Source: an uncultured Clostridia bacterium (GTDB taxonomy: Bacteria; Bacillota; Clostridia; Oscillospirales; Acutalibacteraceae). From it: a stretch of 49,842 nucleotides of DNA. The DNA lies in the NCBI GenBank assembly GCA_944380855.1, contig CALWIW010000014.1, positions 1-49,842 of the forward strand, written 5' to 3'. The first letter of the stretch is position 1. Every line of letters starts with the position of its first letter. The notes under the pieces are model-generated. The model did not search any database. It worked only from the letters and a program-made list of their open reading frames with translations, and was not told the DNA's origin. Shown here piece by piece: positions 8,367-19,307 of this stretch. The translations under genes and the position numbers were made by a program.

Positions 8367-9695
8367 ATGGAATCCTTTAACGAGGCATGGGATATTATCT
8401 GCGATTACTGCAAAACCAAAATTACAGATGTTGCCTATAAAACATGGATAAGCAGAATTGTTCCCAAAAATCTCGATTTTGAAAAAGGCGAAGCAGTTTT
8501 GCTTGTTCCGAATGATTTTCATCGTCAAACCCTCATCAGATGCTACACGGTTTTGCTTAACGAAGCATTTAACGCAGTTTTCGGAATCGGATTTAGTGTA
8601 AAATTTGTAATTCCCAGCGAAGTGGGAGAAGACAACAGCAATAAAAAAGAAGAAACAGAGGATACTTTCCTTGACACAAACTATGAGTATACCTTTGATA
8701 CCTTTATAGTAGGTTCTTCAAATAAGTTCGCTCATGCGGCTTCCTTGGCAGTTGCCGCAAATCCGGCAGGTGCATACAACCCATTGTTCCTTTACGGAAA
8801 TTCAGGTCTCGGCAAAACCCACCTTTTGCTGGCAATAGGCAACGACATTAAAAAGACTCACCCTGAAAGCCATATACTTTATATAAAGGGTGACGACTTT
8901 ACAAACGAACTTATTGAATCAATCCAAATGAACAGAACTGCCGAGTTCCGTCAGAAATACAGACAGACCGACGTTCTTTTAATTGACGACGTTCAGTTTA
9001 TCGGCGGCAAGGAAAGAACACAGGAAGAGTTCTTCCATACTTTTGACACACTTTTTAATGATAAAAAACAGATAGTTTTGACATCTGACCGTCCTCCAAA
9101 GGAAATTAAAACTTTGTCAGAGCGTCTGCGTTCACGTTTTGAATCCGGACTTTTGGCTGATATTCAGCCTCCGGACATAGAAACACGTATCGCTATTATA
9201 GAAAGAAAAGCTCAGCTTCTTGATTTGAAAATTCCGGACGAGGTATGCGAGTTTATAGCTTCAAAAATAAAAACAAATATCCGTCAGCTGGAAGGCACAG
9301 TTAAAAAGCTTAAAGCCAAGAGCCTTTTGAACGGAGAAAGACCAACAATTGCCACAGTTCAGGAAATTATTTCCGATATTTTGAATAACGATGTTCCCCC
9401 GGAGCTTACAGTTGAGAAAATCGTAGACGAGGTTGCGAGAACTTTCGGAGTTGCTCCCGAGGATATACGTTCAAAGAAGAGCAGAAAGGCAAACATTAAC
9501 CATGCCCGTCAGATTGCAATTTACGTTGTAAGAGAGCTTACTCCCCTTTCTATGGTTGCAATCGGAGAAGAGTTCGGAAACAGACATTATTCTACAATTG
9601 TCTACACCGTTCAGCAGATTGAAGACGAAATGAACAACGATTCCAAGGTAAGAGAAACAGTAGAAGACATTATAAAGAATATAAGGGACAGATAA
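8367..9695 (+). CDS. dnaA: Chromosomal replication initiator DnaA
   Basis: The AAA+ ATPase that binds DnaA boxes and opens the origin. Domain I is at residues 1-85, followed by a short acidic linker. The AAA+ core has Walker A GNSGLGKT at about 144-151 and Walker B LLIDDVQF at about 204-211. The C-terminal helix-turn-helix signature NINHARQIAIYVVREL precedes the NRHYSTIVYTV box-recognition segment. The length of 442 aa is normal. The ATG follows GGAGG. Its predicted binding sites lie immediately downstream, before dnaN. Confidence 0.98.
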   Translation: MESFNEAWDIICDYCKTKITDVAYKTWISRIVPKNLDFEKGEAVLLVPNDFHRQTLIRCYTVLLNEAFNAVFGIGFSVKFVIPSEVGEDNSNKKEETEDTFLDTNYEYTFDTFIVGSSNKFAHAASLAVAANPAGAYNPLFLYGNSGLGKTHLLLAIGNDIKKTHPESHILYIKGDDFTNELIESIQMNRTAEFRQKYRQTDVLLIDDVQFIGGKERTQEEFFHTFDTLFNDKKQIVLTSDRPPKEIKTLSERLRSRFESGLLADIQPPDIETRIAIIERKAQLLDLKIPDEVCEFIASKIKTNIRQLEGTVKKLKAKSLLNGERPTIATVQEIISDILNNDVPPELTVEKIVDEVARTFGVAPEDIRSKKSRKANINHARQIAIYVVRELTPLSMVAIGEEFGNRHYSTIVYTVQQIEDEMNNDSKVRETVEDIIKNIRDR

Positions 9696-10017
9696 TGACC
9701 GTTTTTGACTGAATTTGTGAAAAAACAAGGGGTATTTTTATCCACAAAAGTTTCAACATTCAACACACATAATTAAACCCTTTGTTTATATGTGGATAAC
9801 AAGTTGAAATGTTGATAAGTATTCAACATTCTTCCAATTTTTCGGAAGTAAAATTTTTACTTGATTTTTTTCGATGAATACTTAATTTTTTTTAGTCTTA
9901 AACATTTCAACACCCCCTACTACTACTACTCTAAATTAATCATATTCATATCAAATCATATGATATGAATAAGGGCTTTCGGCAAAAAGGAATGTTGAAA
10001 AAAGGAGCGATAAAGAA
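9696..10017. other. Candidate origin of replication (oriC) between dnaA and dnaN
   Basis: The 322-nt gap has two perfect DnaA boxes in opposite orientation, TTATCCACA at 9738-9746 and TGTGGATAA at 9791-9799, a near-box TGTTGATAA at 9810-9818, an AT-rich stretch, a C-run at 9913-9917, and CTA triplets at 9917-9928. Boxes, then a GC cluster, then trios, is the order known for the unwinding element of Bacillus subtilis. A perfect 10-bp inverted repeat (9944-9953 with 9961-9970) follows before dnaN. Origin function is inferred from layout. Confidence 0.88.
9917..9933 (+). promoter_or_regulatory. DnaA-trio tract
   Basis: Four consecutive CTA triplets (TAG on the other strand) after a run of five C, then a degenerate ctcta. 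This resembles the element on which DnaA extends a filament to strip one strand. A degenerate box-like TTTCAACA sits just upstream at about 9905-9912. Confidence 0.75.
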
Positions 10018-11118
10018 ATGAAATTTAACTGTTCAAGAACAGACCTTGCCAATGCGGTAACTAATGTTTCCAGAGCGGTTTCAAGCAAAACTACAATTCC
10101 TGCACTTGAAGGAATTCTTATGAGGGCAAAGGACGGAAAAATAATTCTTTCCGCCTATGATTTGGAAATAGGAATAACCACAAAAATAGAGGCTTCGGTT
10201 TTAACACCGGGAGAAATTGTTGTTTCAGCAAAGCTTTTCTCTGAAATTGTGAGAAAGCTTCCGGAAGAAGTTGTAACCATTGAAACAGACGAAAGACTTA
10301 TAACATACATAACAAGCGGACAGGCAGATTATCAGATAGTGGGAATAAGCTCGGTTGAATTTCCCGACCTGCCTACCTTTGAAACAACAGACGAATTGAT
10401 AATAAAAGAAAGCCTTATCAAAAACATGATAAAGCAGACATTATACGCTGTGTCTGAAAACAATGCAAAGCCTATTTATACAGGTTCTCTCTTTGAAATC
10501 AAGGATAGAAGTCTGAAAATAGTTGCGGTTGACGGATTCAGAATGGCAATCAGAACAGAAGCAATAGATTACGACAGGGATACAAGGTTTGTTATTCCGG
10601 GAAAAACCCAGTCTGAATTTTTAAAGCTTTTGGGAAACGATGAAGAGGAAAATGTGTCTTTGATTGTGGGCGAAAGACACGTTATGTTTAAAGTAAAGGA
10701 ATATTCCATAATTTCAAGACTTATTGAGGGAACTTTCCTTGACTATGAAACCACAATTCCAAAGACAGAAGAAACTGTTGTAAGCATAAATACAAGAGTT
10801 TTGATAAACTCAGTTGAAAGAATGGCTCTTATAACCAGCGAAAAAATCCAAAGTCCTGTTAAATTTACTTTGACAGGTGACGAAATCAGGCTTTCCTGTT
10901 CAACTGCTGTAGGAAAAGCAGCCGATGTTTTGAGAACAAACATTGCAGGAAACGACGTAACAATCGGATTTAATCATAAATATCTTTTGGACGCATTGAA
11001 AAATGCAGAAACCGACGAGGTAAAGCTTATTATAAACGGAGGACTTTCTCCGATGATAGTTAAGCCTGTTTCGGGAGATTCTTTCCTTTTCCTTGTTGTT
11101 CCTATGAGATTGGCGTAA
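10018..11118 (+). CDS. dnaN: DNA polymerase III subunit beta (sliding clamp)
   Basis: The ring-shaped processivity clamp of the replicative polymerase. At 366 residues it matches the usual three-domain length. It starts MKFNCSRTDLANAVTNVSRAV and ends with the typical LVVPMRLA. Other recognisable segments are the TIPALEGILMRA stretch and FKVKEYSIISRLIEGTFLDYE. A strong AAGGAG ribosome binding site precedes the ATG. It follows the candidate origin in the normal dnaA-oriC-dnaN order. Confidence 0.98.
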   Translation: MKFNCSRTDLANAVTNVSRAVSSKTTIPALEGILMRAKDGKIILSAYDLEIGITTKIEASVLTPGEIVVSAKLFSEIVRKLPEEVVTIETDERLITYITSGQADYQIVGISSVEFPDLPTFETTDELIIKESLIKNMIKQTLYAVSENNAKPIYTGSLFEIKDRSLKIVAVDGFRMAIRTEAIDYDRDTRFVIPGKTQSEFLKLLGNDEEENVSLIVGERHVMFKVKEYSIISRLIEGTFLDYETTIPKTEETVVSINTRVLINSVERMALITSEKIQSPVKFTLTGDEIRLSCSTAVGKAADVLRTNIAGNDVTIGFNHKYLLDALKNAETDEVKLIINGGLSPMIVKPVSGDSFLFLVVPMRLA

Positions 11119-11157
11119 TTTTTAGATTTTTTATATATTATCAGAGCAAAATTTTGA

Positions 11158-11218
11158 GATTCAAAAGGGACCAATGTCCCTTTATCAGGTGGTTTGGAGG
11201 ACAGCGTCCTACAAGGTC
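11158..11218 (+). repeat. Double-hairpin repeat AAGGGAC..GTCCCTT / GGAGGACA..TGTCCT (copy 1)
   Basis: Two small hairpins in tandem: aaagggac with gtcccttt, then aggaca with tgtcct-like arms. The same arrangement recurs at 41110-41175, and the first hairpin recurs as a perfect long palindrome at 19261-19302. It sits between dnaN and yaaA. Confidence 0.7.
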
Positions 11219-11257
11219 TTGTGCGGATATAAAAGAAAGATGGTGTATTAATTATTT

Positions 11258-11482
11258 ATGAGATATGAAAAAATAGAATTGAAGGACGGGGAGGAATTTA
11301 TCCGTCTTGATAATTTGTTAAAGTTTGCGGGAGCGGCTGAAACCGGCGGTCATGCAAAGGTTATGATTCAGTCGGGAGAGGTCACCGTAAACGGAGAGGT
11401 CTGCACAATGAGAGGCAAAAAAATGCGTAAAGGCGATACCGCCGTATGCAATGACGTTACTGTTGAGGTGTTTGGAAGTTGA
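11258..11482 (+). CDS. yaaA: S4-domain RNA-binding protein, YaaA type
   Basis: A 74-residue S4 domain protein of the kind found between dnaN and recF in Bacillota. The S4 pattern is visible in FIRLDNLLKFAGAAETGGHAK, then SGEVTVNGE and RGKKMRKGD. The family is thought to bind RNA or ribosomes; the exact role is not shown by the sequence. The ribosome binding site is weak. Its TGA overlaps the TTG start of recF by 4 nt, implying translational coupling. Confidence 0.9.
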   Translation: MRYEKIELKDGEEFIRLDNLLKFAGAAETGGHAKVMIQSGEVTVNGEVCTMRGKKMRKGDTAVCNDVTVEVFGS

Positions 11483-12600
11483 AGCTTTTAAAACTGAACT
11501 TTAAAGGATTTCGTAATCTTGAGGACGGAGAAATTGAACCCGGTGATAAGGTAAATGTTATTTACGGGGAAAATGCTCAGGGAAAAACAAATCTTTTAGA
11601 GGCGGTTTGGGTTTTGTGCGGTGCTCACTCCTTTCGCGGAGCAAGGGACAGCGAGCTTATAGGCTTTAACAGCAGCAACGCCAAGCTTTACGCTGAGTTT
11701 TATTCCCAAAACAGAGTTCAAAACGCACAGATAAGCTTTTATCCCACACAGAATAAAAAAGACAAAAAAGAAATACTTATAAACGCAATACCTAAATCTG
11801 CCGCAGATTTGGTGGAAAAAACAGGTGCGGTTGTGTTTTCTCCCGAGGATTTAAGCCTTGTAAAAAGCGGTCCTGCTTTCAGGAGAAAATTTATTGACAG
11901 TGCAGTTTGCAGACAAAGGGTAAAATATGCCACTCTTTTGGGAAAATACAATAAGACTCTGAATCAAAGAAACGCTTTGCTTAAAGACATACCCAAGCAC
12001 GGCGAGCTGATGGATACTTTGGAAATATGGGACAGCACATTGTCGGCTTTGGGCGGAATGCTCATCAAGGAAAGAATAGATTTTATAAAAAAGCTTGATA
12101 TTTGTGCAAAGGAATATCACGACGGTATATCCTCGGGAAGAGAAATCTTAAAAATCACCTATGATACGAATTTTGAAACAGAGGGTCTGAGTTATCAACA
12201 ATTGGCGGAAGAAATGTTGAAAAAATTAAAGGCTCAGGTAAAAGAGGACATAATGAGAGGATATACGGGAACAGGTCCTCACAGAGATGACATAAATATG
12301 GAGATAAACGGGGTTTCAGCAAGAAATTTCGGTTCTCAGGGACAGCAGAGAAGCACGGTTTTGTCCTTAAAATTGGCAGAGGCAAAGCTTCACAAGGAAA
12401 TAACGGGAGAAAATCCCATAGTTTTGCTTGACGATGTGCTGTCGGAGCTTGACAACAGACGTCAGGATTATCTCCTTAACAAAACGGAAAATTATCAGGT
12501 GTTTATTACCTGCTGTGAAGAGTCAAATAAACAGCAGCTTAAAAACGGCAGGATTTTTAAAATAGACAAAGGCAAGGTGCGTCTTATGTCCTCCTTGTGA
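11479..12600 (+). CDS. recF: DNA replication and repair protein RecF
   Basis: An SMC-like ATPase that helps load RecA at gaps. The 373-residue protein starts at TTG, giving MKLLKLNFKGFRNLEDG, the normal N-terminus. Walker A GENAQGKT is at 30-37, the signature FGSQGQQRS lies near residue 277, and Walker B/D-loop is NPIVLLDDVLSELD. The start overlaps the yaaA stop. The remB-like gene follows 19 nt later, so yaaA-recF-remB and the next two genes likely form one transcript. Confidence 0.97.
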   Translation: MKLLKLNFKGFRNLEDGEIEPGDKVNVIYGENAQGKTNLLEAVWVLCGAHSFRGARDSELIGFNSSNAKLYAEFYSQNRVQNAQISFYPTQNKKDKKEILINAIPKSAADLVEKTGAVVFSPEDLSLVKSGPAFRRKFIDSAVCRQRVKYATLLGKYNKTLNQRNALLKDIPKHGELMDTLEIWDSTLSALGGMLIKERIDFIKKLDICAKEYHDGISSGREILKITYDTNFETEGLSYQQLAEEMLKKLKAQVKEDIMRGYTGTGPHRDDINMEINGVSARNFGSQGQQRSTVLSLKLAEAKLHKEITGENPIVLLDDVLSELDNRRQDYLLNKTENYQVFITCCEESNKQQLKNGRIFKIDKGKVRLMSSL

Positions 12601-12619
12601 TTATAAAGGCGGTGGTCAG

Positions 12620-12889
12620 ATGTATCTGCATTTGGGAGAAAATACGGTGGTGACTACCAAAAGTATTCTGGGAATTTTTGACCTTGATACTACCACCATA
12701 TCAAAAAACACAAGAGATTATCTTACAAAAGCCGAGAAGGAAGGAAATGTTGTAAATGTTTCAACAGAGCTTCCCAAGTCTTTTATAGTTTGCTGTGAAA
12801 ATAATAAAACTACAGTGTATATCAGTCAGATTTCAAGCCGAACCTTACTAAAAAGGAACAACGGGCTGAGAAAGGATATGTTAAAATGA
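12620..12889 (+). CDS. remB: RemB-like regulator (DUF370 family)
   Basis: An 89-residue protein beginning MYLHLGENTVVTTKSILGIFDLDTT and containing PKSFIVC and YISQISSRTLLKR, matching the RemA/RemB (DUF370) family. In B. subtilis remB (yaaB) sits at this same place between recF and gyrB and is linked to biofilm-matrix gene control. Function here is inferred from family and position. Its end overlaps the next gene by 4 nt. Confidence 0.9.
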   Translation: MYLHLGENTVVTTKSILGIFDLDTTTISKNTRDYLTKAEKEGNVVNVSTELPKSFIVCCENNKTTVYISQISSRTLLKRNNGLRKDMLK

Positions 12890-13242
12890 AGCTTGCTGTA
12901 TGTCCGTACTGCGGAAAAAAAGTACCCTATTTCAGGTCATTTGTGATAAAATCCAAGTGCGACTATGTATGCCCGAAATGCAAAAGAGAATCAAAGATAA
13001 GCGTTGATACGAAAATGAAAATTCCCTTTTGTATAGCTTTGGTTATTTCATTGGGATTTATAATTTTTAATTTGGCAGTTAACGGTCCGGAAAATATTTT
13101 ATTATTGGCTGTGAGCATTCTTCCGATTTTAATTTTTTATCTTCTCGTTCCATTTTTTATATATCTTAAACCTTATCTCAAATATAAAGACGAGGTTCGG
13201 GTAATGCCTAATAAAAATTCAAAAAGAAAAAGTGCAAGGTGA
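12886..13242 (+). CDS. Small zinc-ribbon membrane protein
   Basis: A 118-residue protein with an N-terminal zinc ribbon (CPYC, 19 residues, CPKC) and then two transmembrane segments (IPFCIALVISLGFIIFNLAV and a second around ILLLAVSILPILIFYLLVP), ending in a basic tail. I do not recognise a function. It overlaps remB by 4 nt and is followed 5 nt later by a protein of the same build, so the pair looks like a tandem duplication carried in the recF-gyrB interval. The ribbon is probably cytoplasmic. Confidence 0.75.
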   Translation: MKLAVCPYCGKKVPYFRSFVIKSKCDYVCPKCKRESKISVDTKMKIPFCIALVISLGFIIFNLAVNGPENILLLAVSILPILIFYLLVPFFIYLKPYLKYKDEVRVMPNKNSKRKSAR

Positions 13243-13247
13243 AGCTG

Positions 13248-13571
13248 ATGTTTAAATTGCCTGTTTGTCCCTACTGCCGTACGGTTTATAGGTACAATAG
13301 AGTCAGAAAAATAGAATTAAAGGAAAAAACTAAGGGTTGCTATCACTGTAAAAAGGAATTTAAGATAGAGAGATTTAAGGGATTTTTTGTGCTGGGAGCA
13401 GTTGTTTTTGTTTTGGCTGTTGCCACAAACCTGTTTTTGCTTAACAGTCTTGAAACCTTGAATTTAACACCGTTACTTGTTTTTACGGTTATTTATGTTA
13501 TACTCGGATTAATATGTATTCCGTTTTTTATAAATTTTAAAAAATCAGAAAATAAAAGCAGGAAAAAATAA
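13248..13571 (+). CDS. Small zinc-ribbon membrane protein, CXXC-20-CXXC type
   Basis: A 107-residue protein beginning MFKLPVCPYC. CPYC and CYHC are separated by exactly 20 residues, the pattern of the small CXXC-20-CXXC family. Two transmembrane helices follow (FFVLGAVVFVLAVATNLFLL; LLVFTVIYVILGLICIPFFI), then a lysine-rich end. A GTG at 13239 is in frame, but the ATG at 13248 has AAGGTG at proper distance. The overall plan matches the preceding gene although sequence identity is low. Function unknown. Confidence 0.75.
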   Translation: MFKLPVCPYCRTVYRYNRVRKIELKEKTKGCYHCKKEFKIERFKGFFVLGAVVFVLAVATNLFLLNSLETLNLTPLLVFTVIYVILGLICIPFFINFKKSENKSRKK

Positions 13572-13625
13572 TAAAACGAATAATCAGGATATTTAATACT
13601 CAGATAACGACGGTTGCGTGAATAA

Positions 13626-15629
<2,004 letters not shown>

Positions 15630-15942
15630 TTTTTATATCCGACTTTTTTATTTCCGCCTTGCAAGACTTTAGTTTGAAGATTAACACCGTTTCAAGGCGG
15701 GCGAGGCGTTTTGTTAAGCGACTTAAAATAGCTCGCTTGCGATTGGATTGATTTAGAAATTTTTTATTTTCTAAAAAAGGTCAGTCAAAAATGAACATCT
15801 TTAAAAGTAGGGCGAGGCGTTTCCTGAAATTTTTGGAATGGCTCGCTCTCGGTAAGGTTTGATATAGAATTATATCTAAACAGTCGGACAGTTTATAGGG
15901 ATAAAATAAGAATTACATTTATAAAAAACAGAGGCGAAAGTA
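15630..15942 (+). repeat. Repeat-bearing spacer with one 47-nt element and two flank motifs
   Basis: One palindrome-capped element lies at 15654-15700 (arms ccgccttg/caaggcgg), preceded by the shared prefix atatccgactttttta. Flank motifs aaaatagctcgctt (about 15725) and ggaatggctcgctctc (about 15836) occur without a complete second element between them. No gene seen. Confidence 0.75.
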
Positions 15943-16371
15943 ATGAAAATATCTAAAACAGAGTTGACGGTCAGATATGCGGAAACAGACCAAATGGGAA
16001 TAGTGCATCACAGCGTTTACCCTATATGGTACGAGGCAGGCAGAACCGATTATATAAAAATGTTTGATATGACTTACAGTCAAATGGAAGAAGCAGGAGT
16101 TATGATGCCTCTTGTAAATCTCAGCTGCCATTACGGAATCCCTGCAAGGTATGAGGACGTTGTGGTGGTTGAAACCAGAGCCATAAAGCTGTCTGCGGCT
16201 AAGATGATTTTTTATTACGAGGTAAAAAGAAAGAGCGACGGAGTTTTGCTTGGAAGCGGAACAACCGAGCATGGTTTTGTGGACTCAAAAACCTTTAAGC
16301 CTGTAAATGTAAAGAAAAAGCTTCCAGAGCTTTTTGCGAAAATTTCCGAGGACATAAGGGAAGAAAATTAA
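15943..16371 (+). CDS. Hot-dog fold acyl-CoA thioesterase (YbgC/FadM-like)
   Basis: A 142-residue protein of the 4-hydroxybenzoyl-CoA thioesterase group. The start VRYAETDQMGIVHHSVYPIWYE contains the conserved D-x-x-G-(I/V)-x-(H/N) active-site pattern, with Asp and the HH pair. This family hydrolyses acyl-CoA thioesters; the natural substrate cannot be told. An AGAGGCGAAAG ribosome binding site is present. It sits alone between gyrB and gyrA, separated from each by repeat elements, so it may be an insertion into the usual gyrBA pair. Confidence 0.88.
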   Translation: MKISKTELTVRYAETDQMGIVHHSVYPIWYEAGRTDYIKMFDMTYSQMEEAGVMMPLVNLSCHYGIPARYEDVVVVETRAIKLSAAKMIFYYEVKRKSDGVLLGSGTTEHGFVDSKTFKPVNVKKKLPELFAKISEDIREEN

Positions 16372-16485
16372 ATTTTTAAAATAAATAATTTATAATAAAG
16401 AAATTTACGTAGGTGCAGTAAATAAAAATTGTGATAAGCGTAAATGTAAGCGAACCATTCTAAGTCGTTTAGAAAAAGGTCTCGC

Positions 16486-16599
16486 CCGACCTGTAATGAG
16501 GTTTATTTTTAAAACGGCCTTTGCAGGTCGGATTAAAAAAATAAGGTTTCGCCCGCCATGTGCAGAACCTTACCGTCATATGGAGGTTAAGCATGGCGG
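16486..16599 (-). repeat. Two palindrome-capped repeats upstream of gyrA
   Basis: Copies at 16486-16531 (arms ccgacctg/caggtcgg, 46 nt) and 16553-16599 (ccgccatg/catggcgg, 47 nt), in reverse orientation, with the flank gcgaaccattctaa at about 16450. The second is nearly the same as the copy before aspS at 30939-30985. They end only 25 nt from the gyrA start and would be part of its leader RNA. Confidence 0.85.
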
Positions 16600-16624
16600 A
16601 TACAGAAAAGAGAGGTGTTGGAAG

Positions 16625-19177
16625 TTGGATAATTTTCAAGAGATGATGGAAAAGTCAAGAGTTGTTGACGTTGATATACAAAGAGAAATGAGAAAATCCT
16701 TTCTTGATTATTCAATGAGCGTTATTGTTTCAAGAGCCTTGCCCGATGTCAGGGACGGTCTTAAACCTGTTCACCGCAGAATTTTGTATACAATGTTTGA
16801 AAAGGGACTGACATTCGACAAGCCTTATCATAAATGTGCGGACACTGTCGGTGCTGTTTTGGGCAGCTATCACCCACACGGCGACTCTTCCGTTTACGAT
16901 GCTTTGGTAAGACTTGCTCAGAATTTCTCAATGAGATATATGCTGGTTGACGGTCACGGAAACTTCGGTTCTGTGGACGGCGATCCGCCTGCTGCTTACC
17001 GTTATACCGAGGCAAGAATGAGTAAAATCTCAATGGAGATGCTCACTGATATAGATAAAAAGACTGTAGATTTTATGCCGAACTACGACGACAGACTGGA
17101 AGAGCCTGTTGTTCTCCCCTGCCGTTTTCCGAATCTTTTGGTAAACGGAAGCAGCGGTATCGCAGTTGGTATGGCTACAAATATTCCGCCTCATAATTTG
17201 GGCGAGGTTGTAGACGCTATGGACTATCTTATTGATAATCCCGACGCGTCTGTTTCCGAGCTTATGGAGTATATCCCCGGCCCTGACTTTCCGACAGGTG
17301 CCACAATTATGGGAAGAAGCGGAATAAGAGCCGCTTACGCTACAGGAAGAGGCAAAATTGTTGTAAGAGCCAAGGCGGAAATTGTTGAGGAGAAAAACGG
17401 AAGATTTAAAATTATTGTTACAGAGCTTCCATATCAGGTAAATAAGGCAAGACTTATCGAGAGTATTGCCGATATGGTTAAGGATAAGAGAATTGAGGGA
17501 ATTTCAAATATTGAGGACCATTCCGACAGAAACGGTATGCATATTGAAATTGACGTAAAGCGTGACGCTTCTCCTCAGATTGTTTTAAATCAGCTTTTCT
17601 CATATTCTCAGCTTCAGGTTACTTTCGGCGTTATAATGATTGCCATTGTAAACGGCGAGCCTAAGCTTTTGACCTTAAAGGATATTTTAAATAATTATAT
17701 TGATTTTCAGGTTGACGTTGTCACAAGAAGAACTCAGTTTGATTTGAATAAAGCCAAGGAAAGAATGCATATTCTCGAGGGCTTGAAAATCGCTATAGAT
17801 TTTATTGACGAGGTTATCGCAATTATAAGGTCAAGTAAAGACCAGAGCGAAGCCAAGCTTAGACTTATGGAAAGATTCGGCCTTGACGAAATTCAGGCTC
17901 AGTCAATTGTTCAGATGCGTTTGGGACAGCTTACAGGTCTTGAAAGACAGAAAATTGAAGATGAAATAGCTTCTCTTCACGCAAAAATCGAGGATTTTGA
18001 GGATATTCTTTCCAATCATTCAAGAGTTTTGCAGATAATAAAGGACGAGGTAAACGCTGTAAGAAATAAGTATGCCGACCAGAGAAGAACGGAAATTCTT
18101 TCCGTAAGCGGCGAGGTTGATATTGAGGACCTTATTCCTCAGGAGGAATGTGTTCTTACTCTTACAGAGTTCGGCTATGTAAAACGTCTTTCAGTTGATA
18201 CTTATAAGCTTCAAAAACGAGGCGGCAGAGGCGTTGCGGGAATGACCCGCCGTGAGGAAGACGTGGCTACCGAAATGTTTATTATAAACAGCCACGACTA
18301 TGTGCTGTTCTTTACGGATAAGGGCAGAGTTTACAGACTTAAATGCTATGAAATTCCCGAGGGCAGCCGCCAGTCAAAGGGTATGAATATCGCAAATATT
18401 CTGCCTATTGCCGCTGACGAGCGTGTGACCTCTATGATTAAGGTTCACGAGTTCGACGAGGACAAGTACCTGATTATGGTAACAAGAAAAGGTATTGTAA
18501 AGAGAATTGAGCTTAACGCCTATAATACCGCAAGAAAGGGCGGACTTATTGCTCTTGAGCTTAATGAGGGCGACGAGCTTGCCTGGGTAAGAATGACCGA
18601 CGGCGAAAGCGAAGTTATTGTGGCGACCAAAAAGGGTATGGCAATACGCTTTAAGGAAACCGACGTAAGACCTATGGGCAGACAGGCAAGGGGCGTTAAG
18701 GCTATTACTCTCCGTGATGACGATGAGGTTATCGGCATGAGTACAGTCCGTGAGGACGCTTATGTGCTGACTGTTTCAGAAACAGGCTACGGCAGACTTT
18801 CAAAGCTCAGCGACTACAGAATACAGTCAAGAGGCGGTAAGGGTCTTACCAACTATCACGTTGATAAATACGGCGACGTTGCGGCGATAAAGATTGTTGA
18901 CATGGACGATGATATTATAATAATTTCATCGGACGGCGTAATTATCAGAATTCAGGCATCTTCAATCCGTGTTTGCTCACGTCCAAGCAAGGGCGTTACT
19001 GTTATGAAGGTTTCCGAGGGCAATAAGGTTGTGACCTTGGCAAGAGCACCTCACGACAGCGACGAAGAGGTGGACACTCTTGAAACAGACCCGGAGGAAA
19101 TTGCAGAAAACGAAGCAGAAGAAGCAATGTTAGAGAAAGAAACAGAGCAGGAAGAAAACACTGAAGTGACAGTATAA
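16625..19177 (+). CDS. gyrA: DNA gyrase subunit A
   Basis: The DNA-cleaving subunit of gyrase. The frame is open from 16496, but that upstream part is repeat sequence. The TTG at 16625 follows AGAGG and gives [18 protein letters not shown], then the conserved [21 protein letters not shown], for 850 aa. The catalytic tyrosine is in [10 protein letters not shown] (Tyr127 by this start). The quinolone region [11 protein letters not shown] keeps the Ser and Asp linked to sensitivity. The C-terminal beta-pinwheel has the GyrA box QKRGGRG, and the tail is very acidic. A terminator follows the stop. Confidence 0.96.
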   Translation: MDNFQEMMEKSRVVDVDIQREMRKSFLDYSMSVIVSRALPDVRDGLKPVHRRILYTMFEKGLTFDKPYHKCADTVGAVLGSYHPHGDSSVYDALVRLAQNFSMRYMLVDGHGNFGSVDGDPPAAYRYTEARMSKISMEMLTDIDKKTVDFMPNYDDRLEEPVVLPCRFPNLLVNGSSGIAVGMATNIPPHNLGEVVDAMDYLIDNPDASVSELMEYIPGPDFPTGATIMGRSGIRAAYATGRGKIVVRAKAEIVEEKNGRFKIIVTELPYQVNKARLIESIADMVKDKRIEGISNIEDHSDRNGMHIEIDVKRDASPQIVLNQLFSYSQLQVTFGVIMIAIVNGEPKLLTLKDILNNYIDFQVDVVTRRTQFDLNKAKERMHILEGLKIAIDFIDEVIAIIRSSKDQSEAKLRLMERFGLDEIQAQSIVQMRLGQLTGLERQKIEDEIASLHAKIEDFEDILSNHSRVLQIIKDEVNAVRNKYADQRRTEILSVSGEVDIEDLIPQEECVLTLTEFGYVKRLSVDTYKLQKRGGRGVAGMTRREEDVATEMFIINSHDYVLFFTDKGRVYRLKCYEIPEGSRQSKGMNIANILPIAADERVTSMIKVHEFDEDKYLIMVTRKGIVKRIELNAYNTARKGGLIALELNEGDELAWVRMTDGESEVIVATKKGMAIRFKETDVRPMGRQARGVKAITLRDDDEVIGMSTVREDAYVLTVSETGYGRLSKLSDYRIQSRGGKGLTNYHVDKYGDVAAIKIVDMDDDIIIISSDGVIIRIQASSIRVCSRPSKGVTVMKVSEGNKVVTLARAPHDSDEEVDTLETDPEEIAENEAEEAMLEKETEQEENTEVTV

Positions 19178-19189
19178 TATTTTTAAATA

Positions 19190-19232
19190 AAACACGTGAT
19201 TTTTGAAATGAACTAAAAATCACGTGTTTTTT
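19190..19232. terminator. Terminator after gyrA
   Basis: A perfect 15-bp stem AAACACGTGATTTTT / AAAAATCACGTGTTT (19190-19204 with 19215-19229) followed by T. It has A on the other side and so may also work for the converging GH13 gene. Confidence 0.88.
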
Positions 19233-19260
19233 GGGTTTTATAGCAAATGTTGTGTAAAGT

Positions 19261-19302
19261 TTCGGGATTCCAAAGGGACAGTGGTCCCTTTGGAATCCCG
19301 AA
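19261..19302. repeat. Perfect 19-bp inverted repeat (hairpin repeat, copy 2)
   Basis: Arms 19261-19279 and 19284-19302 are exact complements with a 4-nt loop. The core gattccaaagggac..gtccctttgg and the upstream tatagcaaatgtt are shared with 41083-41140; the core is also at 11158. It lies between the convergent gyrA and GH13 genes. The run of A after it gives no T-tract on either strand in the right place for a standard terminator. Confidence 0.75.
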
Positions 19303-19307
19303 AAAAA

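Noticed and set aside
16496-16624. Upstream extension of gyrA (43 extra codons)
   Set aside because: It is translated repeat sequence, has no homology to the GyrA N-terminus, and a ribosome binding site stands before the TTG at 16625.
19261-19302. Terminator of the GH13 gene
   Set aside because: Although it is a perfect hairpin, the T-tract on the minus strand lies before the stem rather than after it, so it is listed as a repeat instead.
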